Positions 16,366 to 24,395 of a stretch of 64,000 bases of DNA are shown here, one piece after another. Source of the stretch: Fulvivirga ulvae (lineage in GTDB: Bacteria > Bacteroidota > Bacteroidia > Cytophagales > Cyclobacteriaceae). A program made the position numbers and the translations under genes. The notes below the pieces were generated by a model. That model ran no database searches. It had not been told where the DNA came from and worked only from the letters and a program-made list of their open reading frames with translations. The stretch is taken from NCBI RefSeq assembly GCF_021389975.1, contig NZ_CP089981.1, positions 3,807,501 to 3,871,500 of the forward strand, read 5' to 3'. Every line of letters starts with the position of its first letter. The stretch's first letter is position 1.

Positions 16366-17139
16366 TTATAACAGAATAGTGCCTGCCGATTTATTCAGAT
16401 CAAGAGCATGCTTAATACCCACATCAATACCATGCCGTCGGGCTGCAAAAGCATTCTCAAGTTTAGGTATCATGCCTGTATGGATAATACCATCGTCTTT
16501 GAGCTGCTGGTAGTGCAAATAACCCAGTTCACGGATCAGCGTTTTGTCATCATCAGCATCCAGTAGTACACCGGGTTTTTCAAAGCAGTAGATAAGTTTC
16601 ACATCGTACTTTTTAGAAAGAGCAGTGGCTATTCCGGCCGCCAGCGTGTCGGCATTGGTATTCAGTAAAGAACCATTTTTGTCATGCGTCAAGGCACAAA
16701 ATACAGGCGTAAGGCCTCCTTCAAGGAAAAATGATAACCTCTCAACATTGATGCTATCGGCTTCAAAATCCCCTACATACCCATAGTCAATTTCTTTGTT
16801 TACCCTTTTTTGTGCAGGGATCACATTGGCATCGGCCCCGGTCAGGCCAAGTGCATCACAGCCGAATGCCTGTAGCTGGGCAACTATATTTTTATTGACC
16901 AAACCCCCATACGCCATGGTGACCACCTTGAGTGTTTCAGCATCAGTAATGCGTCTTCCTTCAATCATTTTGGGTTGTATGCCTAATTTCAGCGAAAGCT
17001 CAGAGGCTATTTTTCCACCGCCATGGATCAGTATTTTCGGAGAGTTCAGCTCGCTAAACTCCTGAAGCACATGCTTTAAAGTTTCAGCGTCATCAATAAC
17101 GTTACCTCCGATTTTTATTACTGTTAGTTTGGTTTTCAT
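16366..17139 (-). CDS. argB: Acetylglutamate kinase
   Basis: The amino-acid kinase fold is clear: KIGGNVID at the N-terminus, LIHGGGKIASELSLKLG, the VNKNIVAQLQA helix, and LNTNADTLAAGIATAL. The enzyme phosphorylates the gamma-carboxyl of N-acylglutamate. The start is set at the ATG at 17139 (MKTKLTVIK). An upstream in-frame start exists, but it would add 32 residues encoded by an intergenic repeat. The family's usual length is about 255-300 residues, and this gives 257. Confidence 0.95.
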   Translation of the reverse strand: MKTKLTVIKIGGNVIDDAETLKHVLQEFSELNSPKILIHGGGKIASELSLKLGIQPKMIEGRRITDAETLKVVTMAYGGLVNKNIVAQLQAFGCDALGLTGADANVIPAQKRVNKEIDYGYVGDFEADSINVERLSFFLEGGLTPVFCALTHDKNGSLLNTNADTLAAGIATALSKKYDVKLIYCFEKPGVLLDADDDKTLIRELGYLHYQQLKDDGIIHTGMIPKLENAFAARRHGIDVGIKHALDLNKSAGTILL

Positions 17140-17161
17140 ATTTGATGTTTTCTGGTTGGCC

Positions 17162-17300
17162 AACACCCCTGTAGTCCCCTCAAGGGGACAGTTAGGGCGG
17201 TGCCATCGTTTAATACTGCCTTTTAAAAGTTGCACACTATGAATCCTTCAATCGCACTAAAGTCCTCCCTTGAGGGAGGTACCCGCAGGGGGGAGGGTGT
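17162..17300 (+). repeat. Arginine-operon A-B repeat unit, copy 2
   Basis: Half A (17162-17234) begins AACACCCCTGTAGTCCCCTC and contains the palindrome CCCCTCAAGGGG. Half B (17242-17300) contains CTCCCTTGAGGGAGG and ends GGGAGGGTGT. Read on the opposite strand, half B begins with ACACCC and holds CCCTCAAGGG, so the two halves look like diverged terminal inverted repeats. Half B overlaps the last codons of the DUF559 gene. Confidence 0.75.
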
Positions 17301-17697
17301 CCCTCATTTCAACCTCCGCTTTTTCTTCATAATCCGAAACCCACTGATGAATTGAATCTAAAACAAAGGACATATTTTGCTTTACATCTTTATCATCAAA
17401 TCTTAAAAATGTCACTCCGTATTGCTCAATCCTCTTTTGTCGTATTTCGTCTCTTTCTGGGGCATCATCATGATAATGGCTCTCCCCGTCAACCTCAATG
17501 ACCAGTGCCAGTTCATGACAATAAAAGTCAACGATGTAATCCAACATGGGCACTTGCCTGTGAAATTGATAATCTAGTAACTGTCTGTTTTTAATCTCAC
17601 ACCACAACAAGATTTCTGAAAGTGTACTATGCTTTCTAAGCTCCCGGGCTTTTGCTTTCAAATCTTTTCTGTACGGTATGATTTTGTTTTTTGACAT
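17257..17697 (-). CDS. DUF559 (Vsr/restriction-endonuclease-like) protein
   Basis: The 146-residue protein matches the DUF559 family, a small nuclease-like fold related to Vsr and PD-(D/E)XK enzymes. Visible features are the LRKHSTLSEILLW segment, VPMLDYIVDFYC with D57, ALVIEVDGESHYHD with E68, D70 and H74, and RIEQYGVTFLRF. The acidic and His residues are placed as expected for a metal-dependent nuclease, but activity is unproven. It interrupts the arginine operon between argF' and argB. Its C-terminus (DTLPPAGTSLKGGL) is encoded by the B half of a repeat unit, and another A-B unit begins 30 bases upstream of its start. It looks like a passenger or driver of that repeat family rather than an arginine gene. 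Confidence 0.85.
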   Translation of the reverse strand: MSKNKIIPYRKDLKAKARELRKHSTLSEILLWCEIKNRQLLDYQFHRQVPMLDYIVDFYCHELALVIEVDGESHYHDDAPERDEIRQKRIEQYGVTFLRFDDKDVKQNMSFVLDSIHQWVSDYEEKAEVEMRDTLPPAGTSLKGGL

Positions 17698-17726
17698 CGA
17701 GTTAGCTTGTACTTTTCTAGTTGGCT

Positions 17727-17880
17727 AACACCCCTATAGTCCCTCAAGGGGACAGTTGGGCAGTGCCATCCGATTTAATTCTACCTTTTAACTTAGTTGA
17801 ATATTTTAAATCTTTCAACTACACCAGCCCTCGCCAGGAATGCTGTGTCCCGGTTTTTCTTGCCGTGGCGGGAGGGTGTT
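17727..17880 (+). repeat. Arginine-operon A-B repeat unit, copy 3
   Basis: Half A (from 17727) reads AACACCCCTATAGTCCCTCA, AGGGGACAGTTGGGCAGTG and so on. Half B (about 17810-17880) has diverged in the middle (GCCCTCGCCAGG ... TTGCCGTGGCGGGAGGG) but keeps the TTCAACTACACC start and the GGGTGTT end. It starts 30 bases upstream of the DUF559 start codon. Confidence 0.7.
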
Positions 17881-17925
17881 TTGCTTTATTGTTATCTATT
17901 TGAAATTTCACTTTTCTGGTTGGCC

Positions 17926-18090
17926 AACACCCCTGTAGTCCCCTCAAGGGGACAGTTTAGGGCCGTGCCATCAATTTTAATACAGCTTTAATTTGGTTGC
18001 GCTCATTTAATCCTTCAACCGCACTAACTCCTCCCTTGAGGGAGAGCCTGTCCCGATCAGTATCGGGATGGCCGTAGGCCGGAGGGTGTT
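17926..18090 (+). repeat. Arginine-operon A-B repeat unit, copy 4
   Basis: Half A starts at 17926 (AACACCCCTGTAGTCCCCTC). Half B is about 18010-18090, with CTCCCTTGAGGGAG, then an inserted palindrome GTCCCGATCAGTATCGGGA, ending GGAGGGTGTT. It abuts the argF' stop codon. Confidence 0.75.
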
Positions 18091-18100
18091 CTGCGCAACG

Positions 18101-19039
18101 TCATTGCATCCCCTCCAAAATCTCCTGCAATACCACCTGCGCTGAAAACTCCCGGTTTTTGGCCTGCCGGTAAACTATCGAGTTGTCAATAACCTCATCC
18201 GTTGCCACCACATTTCTGCGGATGGGCAGGCAGTGCATAAACTTTCCGTTGTTGGTCAGTGCCATTTTTTTGCTGGTGATAGTCCAGTCTTCTTTAACAT
18301 CCAGGCGCTGGCCGTAGTGGTGATAACTGCTCCAGTTTTTGGCGTAGATGATGTCGGCGCCTTCAAAAGCCTTATCCTGATCATGGCTGATGGTTACACC
18401 ATCGATAAACTGGTCATCCAGCTCATAACCTTCCGGACAGGCAAGAGTTACTTCGGCATCTGTTGTTTTTATCCATTCCAGAAATGAATTGGGGACTGCC
18501 TGGGGCAAAATTCGAGGGTGTGGAGCCCACGACAAAACTACTTTAGGCTTTTTGATGCCCAATTCTTCAATGGTAATCAGGTCTGCCAGTGATTGTAAAG
18601 GGTGCCGGGTGGCTGACTCCAGGCTGACGGTGGGAACCTCCGAATGCTTGACAAACTGATTGATTACACTTTCGGAGTAATCCTCTTCACGGTTTTTTAA
18701 TGCAGGAAAAGTCCGTACGCCAAGAATGTCAACATACTGGCTCATAACCCGGGCGGCATCTTTGATATGCTCCTGGTTGTCACCGTCCATAACGGCGCCA
18801 TCCTGAGTTTCTATTCTCCATCCGTCTTTGTCAATGTTCATTACCATGACATTCATGCCCAGGTTCATGGCTGCTTTTTGCGAACTCATGCGGGTTCTCA
18901 GGCTGGGATTAAAAAATACCAGCCCGAGTGTTTTGTTTTTTCCTATCTGATTCCCAAAAGGGTCTTTTTTCAAGGCTAATGCCTTTTTGACTAAACTACC
19001 CGGGTCTTCCGGGTCACTTACCGATAAGAACTGCTGCAT
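18101..19039 (-). CDS. argF': N-acylornithine carbamoyltransferase (ArgF' type)
   Basis: This transcarbamylase transfers the carbamoyl group to N-acetyl- or N-succinyl-ornithine. The carbamoyl-phosphate motif FFNPSLRTRMSSQKAA replaces the STRTR of standard enzymes, and RHPLQSLADL, WAPHPRILPQAVPNSF and HCLPIRRN are present. The 312-residue length and the PNSF and NWSSY segments place it with the Bacteroidota/Xanthomonas group, not with ornithine transcarbamylase. The residue I place at the acyl-specificity position (Q89, in DGDNQEH) is Gln, whereas I recall Glu in the acetyl enzyme and Pro in the succinyl enzyme. Its start overlaps the end of argD by 26 bases. Confidence 0.92.
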   Translation of the reverse strand: MQQFLSVSDPEDPGSLVKKALALKKDPFGNQIGKNKTLGLVFFNPSLRTRMSSQKAAMNLGMNVMVMNIDKDGWRIETQDGAVMDGDNQEHIKDAARVMSQYVDILGVRTFPALKNREEDYSESVINQFVKHSEVPTVSLESATRHPLQSLADLITIEELGIKKPKVVLSWAPHPRILPQAVPNSFLEWIKTTDAEVTLACPEGYELDDQFIDGVTISHDQDKAFEGADIIYAKNWSSYHHYGQRLDVKEDWTITSKKMALTNNGKFMHCLPIRRNVVATDEVIDNSIVYRQAKNREFSAQVVLQEILEGMQ

Positions 19040-20174
19040 CTGATTTTGTTTTTTCTATACTTAATGTTAGTTTTTCTACAAATTGATTAGCCTGCTCCCG
19101 TGTCAGGGTCAGTGGAGGCAATAACCGGATAACATTCGGGTTGGCCGCCATTCCTGTCAATACATGCTTCTCCTTCATCAGGTTTTCTCTGATGTCTTTT
19201 ACAGGAAAATCGAATTCTACGCCGATCATCAGGCCTGCTCCACGAACTTCTTTTACCTCGGGGATAGCTTTTACAGCCTCAGCCAGTGCTGAGCCTACAT
19301 TTTGAGCGTTTTCCACAAGATTTTCATTCTCAATAATCTCCAGCGTTGCCAAAGCCGCCACACAAGCCAGGTGGTTGCCACCGAAAGTAGAGCCAGACAT
19401 ACCAAACCAGCCCTCTATTTCCGGACTGATCAACACACCACCCATAGGGAAACCGTTAGCCATACCCTTAGCCACGGTGATCAGGTCAGGCTGTACATCG
19501 GCATGTTGGTGCGCAAAGAATTTTCCACTACGGCCATAGCCTGACTGGATCTCATCCACAACCAGCAGGGCACCGTATTTTTCACAAAGCTTTTTCAGGC
19601 CGGGAAGAAAACCAGCATCAGGCATATAAATACCTGCCAGTCCCTGGATACCTTCTATCAGCACCGCACAGACATCCTGGTTTTTCAATGCTACTTCAAC
19701 AGCATCCAGATCCATGTTCATAAATTGCACATTACTGTACTTGTCGAGCAATGAGCGGTATTTGTCATTGTCCGTTACAGAGAGTGCTCTTGAAGTGCGG
19801 CCGTGGAATGACCGGTTGAAGGCAATCAGTTTGTCTTTCTGCGTATGAAACGAGGCTATTTTTAAGGCATTTTCGATGGCCTCCGCTCCTGAGTTACATA
19901 AAAATAACTGGTATGCATCATACCCCGATATTTGGCCCAGTTTTTCAAGAAGGCTAAGTTGTACGGGGTTAATAACGGCATTGGAGTAGTAGGCTATCGC
20001 GTCCAGTTGTTCTTTAATACGTTTGACATAGTGTGGGTGCGTATGACCGACCGAGATCACGGCGTGTCCTCCGTAGAGGTCAAGATATTGAGCACCGGAT
20101 CTGTCATAAACGTAGCATCCCTGAGCTTTCGTAAGCTCCAGGTCAAGCTGGGGGTATACCTTAAATAGTTTCAT
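19014..20174 (-). CDS. argD: Acetylornithine/acylornithine aminotransferase
   Basis: This is a class III PLP aminotransferase of 386 residues. Motifs are NSGAEAIENALKIA, SFHGRTSRALSVT, VDEIQSGYGRSGKFFAHQ and the PLP-lysine segment ITVAKGMANGFPMGG, followed by GSTFGGNHLACVAALA. It converts N-acylglutamate semialdehyde to N-acylornithine. It lies between proC (175 bases upstream, with a degenerate repeat) and argF' (26-base overlap). Confidence 0.95.
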   Translation of the reverse strand: MKLFKVYPQLDLELTKAQGCYVYDRSGAQYLDLYGGHAVISVGHTHPHYVKRIKEQLDAIAYYSNAVINPVQLSLLEKLGQISGYDAYQLFLCNSGAEAIENALKIASFHTQKDKLIAFNRSFHGRTSRALSVTDNDKYRSLLDKYSNVQFMNMDLDAVEVALKNQDVCAVLIEGIQGLAGIYMPDAGFLPGLKKLCEKYGALLVVDEIQSGYGRSGKFFAHQHADVQPDLITVAKGMANGFPMGGVLISPEIEGWFGMSGSTFGGNHLACVAALATLEIIENENLVENAQNVGSALAEAVKAIPEVKEVRGAGLMIGVEFDFPVKDIRENLMKEKHVLTGMAANPNVIRLLPPLTLTREQANQFVEKLTLSIEKTKSDAAVLIGK

Positions 20175-20307
20175 GAATAAAAAATTAATTGTTAGTTAGT
20201 GGATGATTTTGTCGTTCATCTTTTTGTTTAATGGTTAATAATTTCCTTTTCTTTTGTTTTATAAATTATACCTCTTGAGGAGGTGGTTATTTGATTTTCT
20301 GGCTGGC

Positions 20308-20344
20308 TAACCCCCTGTAATCCCCTCAAGGGAACAGTTGGGCG
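20308..20344 (+). repeat. Arginine-operon repeat A, partial copy 5
   Basis: This is a truncated A half (TAACCCCCTGTAATCCCCTC, then AAGGGAACAGTTGGG) directly after the proC stop codon. A possible decayed partner (CCTCTTGAGGAGG) lies about 30 bases away on the argD side. Confidence 0.6.
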
Positions 20345-20349
20345 ACAAG

Positions 20350-21168
20350 CTATTTAGTCGTTTCCTTCATTTTATTGATCCTCTCGTATGACTTCACCAG
20401 GCCTTTGATCAGTGCGGAACTTAAGCCGTTGTGCTCCATTTCGTTGAGTCCTGATATGGTGCAGCCTTGTGGTGTCGTTACTTTGTCTATTTCGCTTTCC
20501 GGGTGGCTGCCTCCATTGCCGGCGAGCAGGCTGGCAGCGCCAAGACAGGTTTGAACAGCGATCTCCTGGGCATATTCAGCATCAAAACCCAACTGTACAC
20601 CCCCCTGGGTAGTGGCGCGGATGAACCGCATCCAGAAGGCAATGCCACTGGCGCAAACCACCGTTGCGGCCTGCATAAGCTCCTCCTGGATTACCAGGGT
20701 CTTGCCTACACAGTTGAAGATGGTTTGTACCATGCTTATTTTAGACTTTCCGAGGTCATTATAAGCCATACATGTCATGGATTGTAGAACAGCAATGGCC
20801 GTATTAGGCATAGCCCTGATGATTGGAAATTTGCCGGAAAGCGATTCTTCCATTTCCGGAATGGTTACTGCCGTAATTACCGATATCAGAGTATGCTTGT
20901 CAGGGTTTAATACGGGGCTTACTTCCTGGAGGAGTCCTCTTAATTGTTTGGGTTGTACCGCAAAAATAATAATGTCAGCCTCTTCAACAGCTTTCGGGTT
21001 TTCAGTGGTGATGGTTACCGAGGGGTCCTTTATGCCAATTAAACCGCTGATATCTCTTCTTGTAAGGATCAGTTTATTGTTTTCCAGCAAACCACCTTTT
21101 TTGAGTCCTTTGTAAATGGCAAGGCCAAGGTTGCCAGCTCCTAAAATGGCTATCGTTTGTTGTTTCAT
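20350..21168 (-). CDS. proC: Pyrroline-5-carboxylate reductase
   Basis: The N-terminal Rossmann motif AILGAGNLGLAIYKGL, the RAMPNTAIAV segment and the C-terminal DKVTTPQGCTISGLNEME segment identify ProC, which makes proline from pyrroline-5-carboxylate. The length of 272 residues is normal. It lies 2 bases after argC in the arginine operon, an arrangement I recall from other Bacteroidota. Semialdehyde chemistry links the two pathways. Confidence 0.93.
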   Translation of the reverse strand: MKQQTIAILGAGNLGLAIYKGLKKGGLLENNKLILTRRDISGLIGIKDPSVTITTENPKAVEEADIIIFAVQPKQLRGLLQEVSPVLNPDKHTLISVITAVTIPEMEESLSGKFPIIRAMPNTAIAVLQSMTCMAYNDLGKSKISMVQTIFNCVGKTLVIQEELMQAATVVCASGIAFWMRFIRATTQGGVQLGFDAEYAQEIAVQTCLGAASLLAGNGGSHPESEIDKVTTPQGCTISGLNEMEHNGLSSALIKGLVKSYERINKMKETTK

Positions 21169-21170
21169 GA

Positions 21171-22145
21171 TTAGAATGCGTTAGCTTTTAGTTTGAGTCC
21201 AAGGCTTTGATCCAGTCCGAACATCAGGTTCATGTTTTGAACGGCCTGTCCGGAAGCCCCTTTTAATAAATTATCTATAATGCTGGTGATCAGCAGCTTA
21301 TTCCCATGCTTTTCCAGTTGGATCAGGCAATGGTTAGTGTTTACCACCTGTTTGAGGTGAACAGGAGTGTCAACCACTATAGTGAAGGGTGCCTCCTGAT
21401 AAAAATCTTTATAGAGCTTCAAAGCCTCTTCCAGACCACCTTCAAAGTGGGTGTAAGCCGTAGCGAAAATCCCGCGACTGAAATTACCCCGTACAGGTAT
21501 GAAATTAATATCCCGGTCAAGCCCTGATTGCAGGCTGGTAAGGCTTTCCTTTATTTCTATAAGATGCTGATGCTCAAATGATTTGTAAGCTGAAACATTG
21601 TTGTTTCTCCAGCTAAAATGTGTTGTTTCTCCCGGAGCCTGCCCTGCGCCGGTAGATCCGGTGATGGCGTGCACATGGATTTCATCTTTAATAAGACCAG
21701 CCTTGGCAAGAGGCAACAATGCCAGTTGGATAGCCGTAGCGAAGCAGCCAGGGTTAGCTATGTTTAAAGCATTTTCAATTTTGCTTTTGTTTAATTCAGG
21801 CAGTCCGTAAACAAAGCTACGGTCACCATAGCTTGCTTTTGCCTGATGGCGAAAGTCCTGGCTCAGGTCAATGATCCGGGTGGAGCTGCTCAGCTCATTC
21901 TCTTTAACCCATGCAAGCGATTTGCCATGTCCCTGGCAAAGAAAGATCACATCCGCCGGAGCCATAGCGTCGCTAAAAACCAGATCAGTTTCTGCTATCA
22001 TGTCATCATGGATGCTGCTGACAGGTTTACCGCTCTGGCTGGAGCTTTGTACAAAAGTTATTTCTACCTCAGGGTGGTGTATCAGTATGCGCAGCAGTTC
22101 TCCTGCTGTATATCCTGCTCCACCTATAATTCCTGTTTTTATCAT
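21171..22145 (-). CDS. argC: N-acetyl-gamma-glutamyl-phosphate reductase
   Basis: The protein begins with the NADP-binding motif IIGGAGYTAGELLRIL and carries the active-site segment IANPGCFATAIQLAL with the catalytic Cys. HAITGSTGAGQAPGETTHFS and FIPVRGNFSRGI follow. At 324 residues it is the type 1 (long) ArgC. It reduces N-acylglutamyl phosphate to the semialdehyde. A D-type repeat (22179-22261) separates it from argG. Confidence 0.95.
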   Translation of the reverse strand: MIKTGIIGGAGYTAGELLRILIHHPEVEITFVQSSSQSGKPVSSIHDDMIAETDLVFSDAMAPADVIFLCQGHGKSLAWVKENELSSSTRIIDLSQDFRHQAKASYGDRSFVYGLPELNKSKIENALNIANPGCFATAIQLALLPLAKAGLIKDEIHVHAITGSTGAGQAPGETTHFSWRNNNVSAYKSFEHQHLIEIKESLTSLQSGLDRDINFIPVRGNFSRGIFATAYTHFEGGLEEALKLYKDFYQEAPFTIVVDTPVHLKQVVNTNHCLIQLEKHGNKLLITSIIDNLLKGASGQAVQNMNLMFGLDQSLGLKLKANAF

Positions 22146-22178
22146 TTTTTGCTTTGTTTCTTATCTCAAATATCGCCT

Positions 22179-22261
22179 CGTCATTCCAAACTTGATTTGG
22201 AATCTCCTCGATCGGGCATTTGACCTTTGTGAGGAGGCCCTGAATCAAGTTCAGGGTGACG
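22179..22261. repeat. Dispersed palindromic repeat, family D, copy 1
   Basis: The unit runs from CGTCATTCCAAACTTGATTT to CAAGTTCAGGGTGACGG, with an inner pair GATTTGGAATCTCCTC / GAGGAGG. It sits between argG and argC in the arginine operon. A related, more degenerate copy is inside a MITE-like element near 48855. Confidence 0.75.
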
Positions 22262-22284
22262 GCTGCTATTTTTTTGTTTTTAAA

Positions 22285-23496
22285 TTAAGAGACCTCTACT
22301 TCGGTCTGCTTATTTACCGCATAGTAGATCTTCGTCTGGTTTGCCAGTATTTTGGTAAAACCTTTTACATCCTCGCCAGTCCATCCACTGTTCATTTCGC
22401 CATAGTGGCCAAATTTAGAGTTCATCAGGTCATGCTCAGACTCGATACCTGTTACCTGAAAATGGTACGGAGCGAGTGTTACATAAACTTTGCCTGTTAC
22501 GTTTTCCTGAGTGTCTTCAATGAATTTCTCAATATTGCGCATCACCGGGTCGAGGTATTGCCCTTCATGCATCATCATACCATACCAGCTTGCCAGTTGC
22601 TCTTTCCAGTGCTGTTGCCATTTGGTAAGCACATGCTTTTCCAGCAGGTGGTGAGCTTTGATAAGCATAAGCGGGGCTGCAGCTTCGAAGCCTACACGGC
22701 CTTTGATGCCAATGATAGTGTCACCTACATGGATGTCACGGCCAATAGCGTAGGCATTTCCCATCTCATTGAGTTTTATGATAGCATCCACAGGTTTAAC
22801 GGACTCTCCGTTAATACTGGTGATCTCACCTTTCTCGAAGCCCAGAGTGATTTGAACAGGTTCTTCTTTCTTCAATTGGCTTGGGTAAGCCTGTTCTGGC
22901 AGCGCTTCTTTGGAGGTCAGTGTTTCTGCACCTCCTACGCTTGTGCCCCATAGGCCTTTATTGATGGAGTACTTAGCTTTTTCCCAATTCATTTCCACAC
23001 CATGAGCCTTTAGGTATTCTATTTCAGCCTGTCGTGAGAGCTGCTGGTCGCGGATAGGAGTAATGATTTGCGCATTGGGTACCATGATGTTAAACACCAG
23101 GTCAAACCGTACCTGATCGTTGCCTGCACCGGTGCTGCCGTGAGCAATGTACTGAGCATCAACTTTCCGGGCATATTCCGCTATAGCGATAGCCTGAAAT
23201 ACTCGTTCGGCACTTACCGAGAGCGGATAGGTGTTGTTTTTCAGTACGTTGCCAAAAATGAGGTACTTGATAGCCTTTTCATAAAATTCATCGACTACAT
23301 CAACGGTCTCATGTTTAGCCACGCCCAGTTTATAAGCATGGTCTTCTACAGCTTTAAGCTCTTCCTGGCTAAACCCGCCAGTGTTTACCAGTACAGAATG
23401 TACCTCAAAGTTAAGGTCATGCTTCAGGTATTTTACACAGTAGGAGGTGTCCAGGCCTCCGCTAAAAGCTAAAACAACGATATTTTTGACAGCCAT
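22285..23496 (-). CDS. argG: Argininosuccinate synthase
   Basis: The ATP-pyrophosphatase loop AFSGGLDTS (residues 10-18), YIAHGSTGAGNDQVRFD and the NKGLWGTSVGG segment identify ArgG, which joins citrulline and aspartate. The length is 403 residues, as usual. Its start overlaps the end of the GNAT gene by 28 bases, so translation is coupled. Confidence 0.96.
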   Translation of the reverse strand: MAVKNIVVLAFSGGLDTSYCVKYLKHDLNFEVHSVLVNTGGFSQEELKAVEDHAYKLGVAKHETVDVVDEFYEKAIKYLIFGNVLKNNTYPLSVSAERVFQAIAIAEYARKVDAQYIAHGSTGAGNDQVRFDLVFNIMVPNAQIITPIRDQQLSRQAEIEYLKAHGVEMNWEKAKYSINKGLWGTSVGGAETLTSKEALPEQAYPSQLKKEEPVQITLGFEKGEITSINGESVKPVDAIIKLNEMGNAYAIGRDIHVGDTIIGIKGRVGFEAAAPLMLIKAHHLLEKHVLTKWQQHWKEQLASWYGMMMHEGQYLDPVMRNIEKFIEDTQENVTGKVYVTLAPYHFQVTGIESEHDLMNSKFGHYGEMNSGWTGEDVKGFTKILANQTKIYYAVNKQTEVEVS

Positions 23497-24179
23497 GATA
23501 ATTTATTGAATTTAAGGTTACCAGATTTGTTTTTGATTTTTTGACGAAGGCGATCTGCCCCTTCTTTAAAGCCCTGAAACTTGACGAAGCGTTTGAATCT
23601 TTCCCACCGCTCTTCCTTGTTCAGTTTTTTATTTGCAGGCTTTGCAGGTTTGTTCGGGTCATACATCATACCGGTACAAAGGCAGTGAGACCTGTTTGTT
23701 CGGGTTAGGATGTCATAATTCCGACAGCTTTGGCAGCCTTTCCAAAATTCTTCATCCGTAGTCAACTCAGAAAAAGTTACCGGCTTATAGCCCAGGTCAG
23801 AGTTGATCTTCATTACCGCCAGGCTAGTGGTGATACCAAAGATCTTCGCTTCAGGAAATTTCTTACGTGAAAGCTTAAAAGCCTCAGCCTTTATATCACG
23901 GGCCAGGCCGGTATTACGAAAGTCAGGGTGTACAATAAGCCCGGAGTTAGCCACGTATTTGCCATGCCCCCAGGTTTCGATGTAGCAGAAGCCTACCGGG
24001 ACACCACCAGATATGGCTATTACAGCCTTCCCTTCCATCATTTTAGCACTGACGTACAAGGGAGAGCGTTTGGCTATACCAGTGCCGCGCTGCTGGGCGG
24101 CTTGCTCCATCATGGTGCAAATTTCTTCGGCAAAGTGCACATGCGCTTCGCCAGCTATGGTAATTTTAATTTCCGACAT
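23469..24179 (-). CDS. GNAT N-acyltransferase, candidate N-acylglutamate synthase
   Basis: The GNAT fold is seen in residues 1-150, with the acetyl-CoA loop LIVHPDFRNTGLARDIKAEA (the RNTGLA motif). A C-x2-C ... C-x-C cluster follows (CQSCRNYDILTRTNRSHCLC, about 162-181), which could bind zinc, and then a basic tail. It is the first gene of the arginine operon and overlaps argG by 28 bases. No argA or argJ is present, so it is the natural candidate for acylation of glutamate, with acetyl- or succinyl-CoA as donor. I recall genetic evidence for a similar argG-linked GNAT in other Bacteroidota but cannot check it here. Confidence 0.8.
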   Translation of the reverse strand: MSEIKITIAGEAHVHFAEEICTMMEQAAQQRGTGIAKRSPLYVSAKMMEGKAVIAISGGVPVGFCYIETWGHGKYVANSGLIVHPDFRNTGLARDIKAEAFKLSRKKFPEAKIFGITTSLAVMKINSDLGYKPVTFSELTTDEEFWKGCQSCRNYDILTRTNRSHCLCTGMMYDPNKPAKPANKKLNKEERWERFKRFVKFQGFKEGADRLRQKIKNKSGNLKFNKLSWLSKISLF

Positions 24180-24248
24180 TGCAGGAAATAGTTTAAGAAT
24201 GTGAGCCTTTCGGCGGTTAATTAATTACTGGAAATTGGATTGGAGGAT

Positions 24249-24267
24249 GCAGTGGACGTACCACCGC
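24249..24267 (-). promoter_or_regulatory. Hairpin after the putative arginine leader ORF
   Basis: On the minus strand GCGGTGG and CCACTGC form a 7-bp stem (one G-U pair) around a 5-base loop. It starts 6 bases after the stop codon of the 37-codon leader ORF and 70 bases before the GNAT gene. There is no T run after it, so it is not a classical terminator. Confidence 0.4.
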
Positions 24268-24273
24268 GAAAAG

Positions 24274-24387
24274 TTATATACCCGCAAGGGGCCTGGCTGC
24301 CCTAATCCTGGCCACAGGAGCACACACCGGGGCTACCGCAACTGCTGCTGCGTTAAGAACGGGTGTATATGTGGCTGAATTATTCAT
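24274..24387 (-). CDS. Possible arginine leader peptide (37 codons)
   Basis: The frame starts at ATG 24387 and ends at TAA 24274-24276. It reads MNNSATYTPVLNAAAVAV, then APVCAPVARIRAARPLAGI. Three AGG arginine codons fall within residues 27-32, shortly before the stop. A hairpin follows, and the arginine operon begins about 95 bases downstream. A promoter-like box ends about 9 bases upstream, so the message would be almost leaderless. This layout resembles amino-acid attenuators, but no alternative terminator pairing was found. Confidence 0.35.
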   Translation of the reverse strand: MNNSATYTPVLNAAAVAVAPVCAPVARIRAARPLAGI

Positions 24388-24395
24388 CGGAAGTC

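Noticed and set aside
17140..17235. Upstream start of argB adding 32 residues
   Set aside because: The extra residues are encoded by repeat A; the ATG at 17139 fits the family N-terminus.
17721..17991. Two short plus-strand ORFs between DUF559 and argF'
   Set aside because: Both are translations of the A-B repeat units.
24249..24290. T-box-like GGTGGTAC motif ahead of the arginine operon
   Set aside because: Only 8 bases match, the following bases do not, no specifier loop or terminator is visible, and T-boxes are not expected in this phylum.
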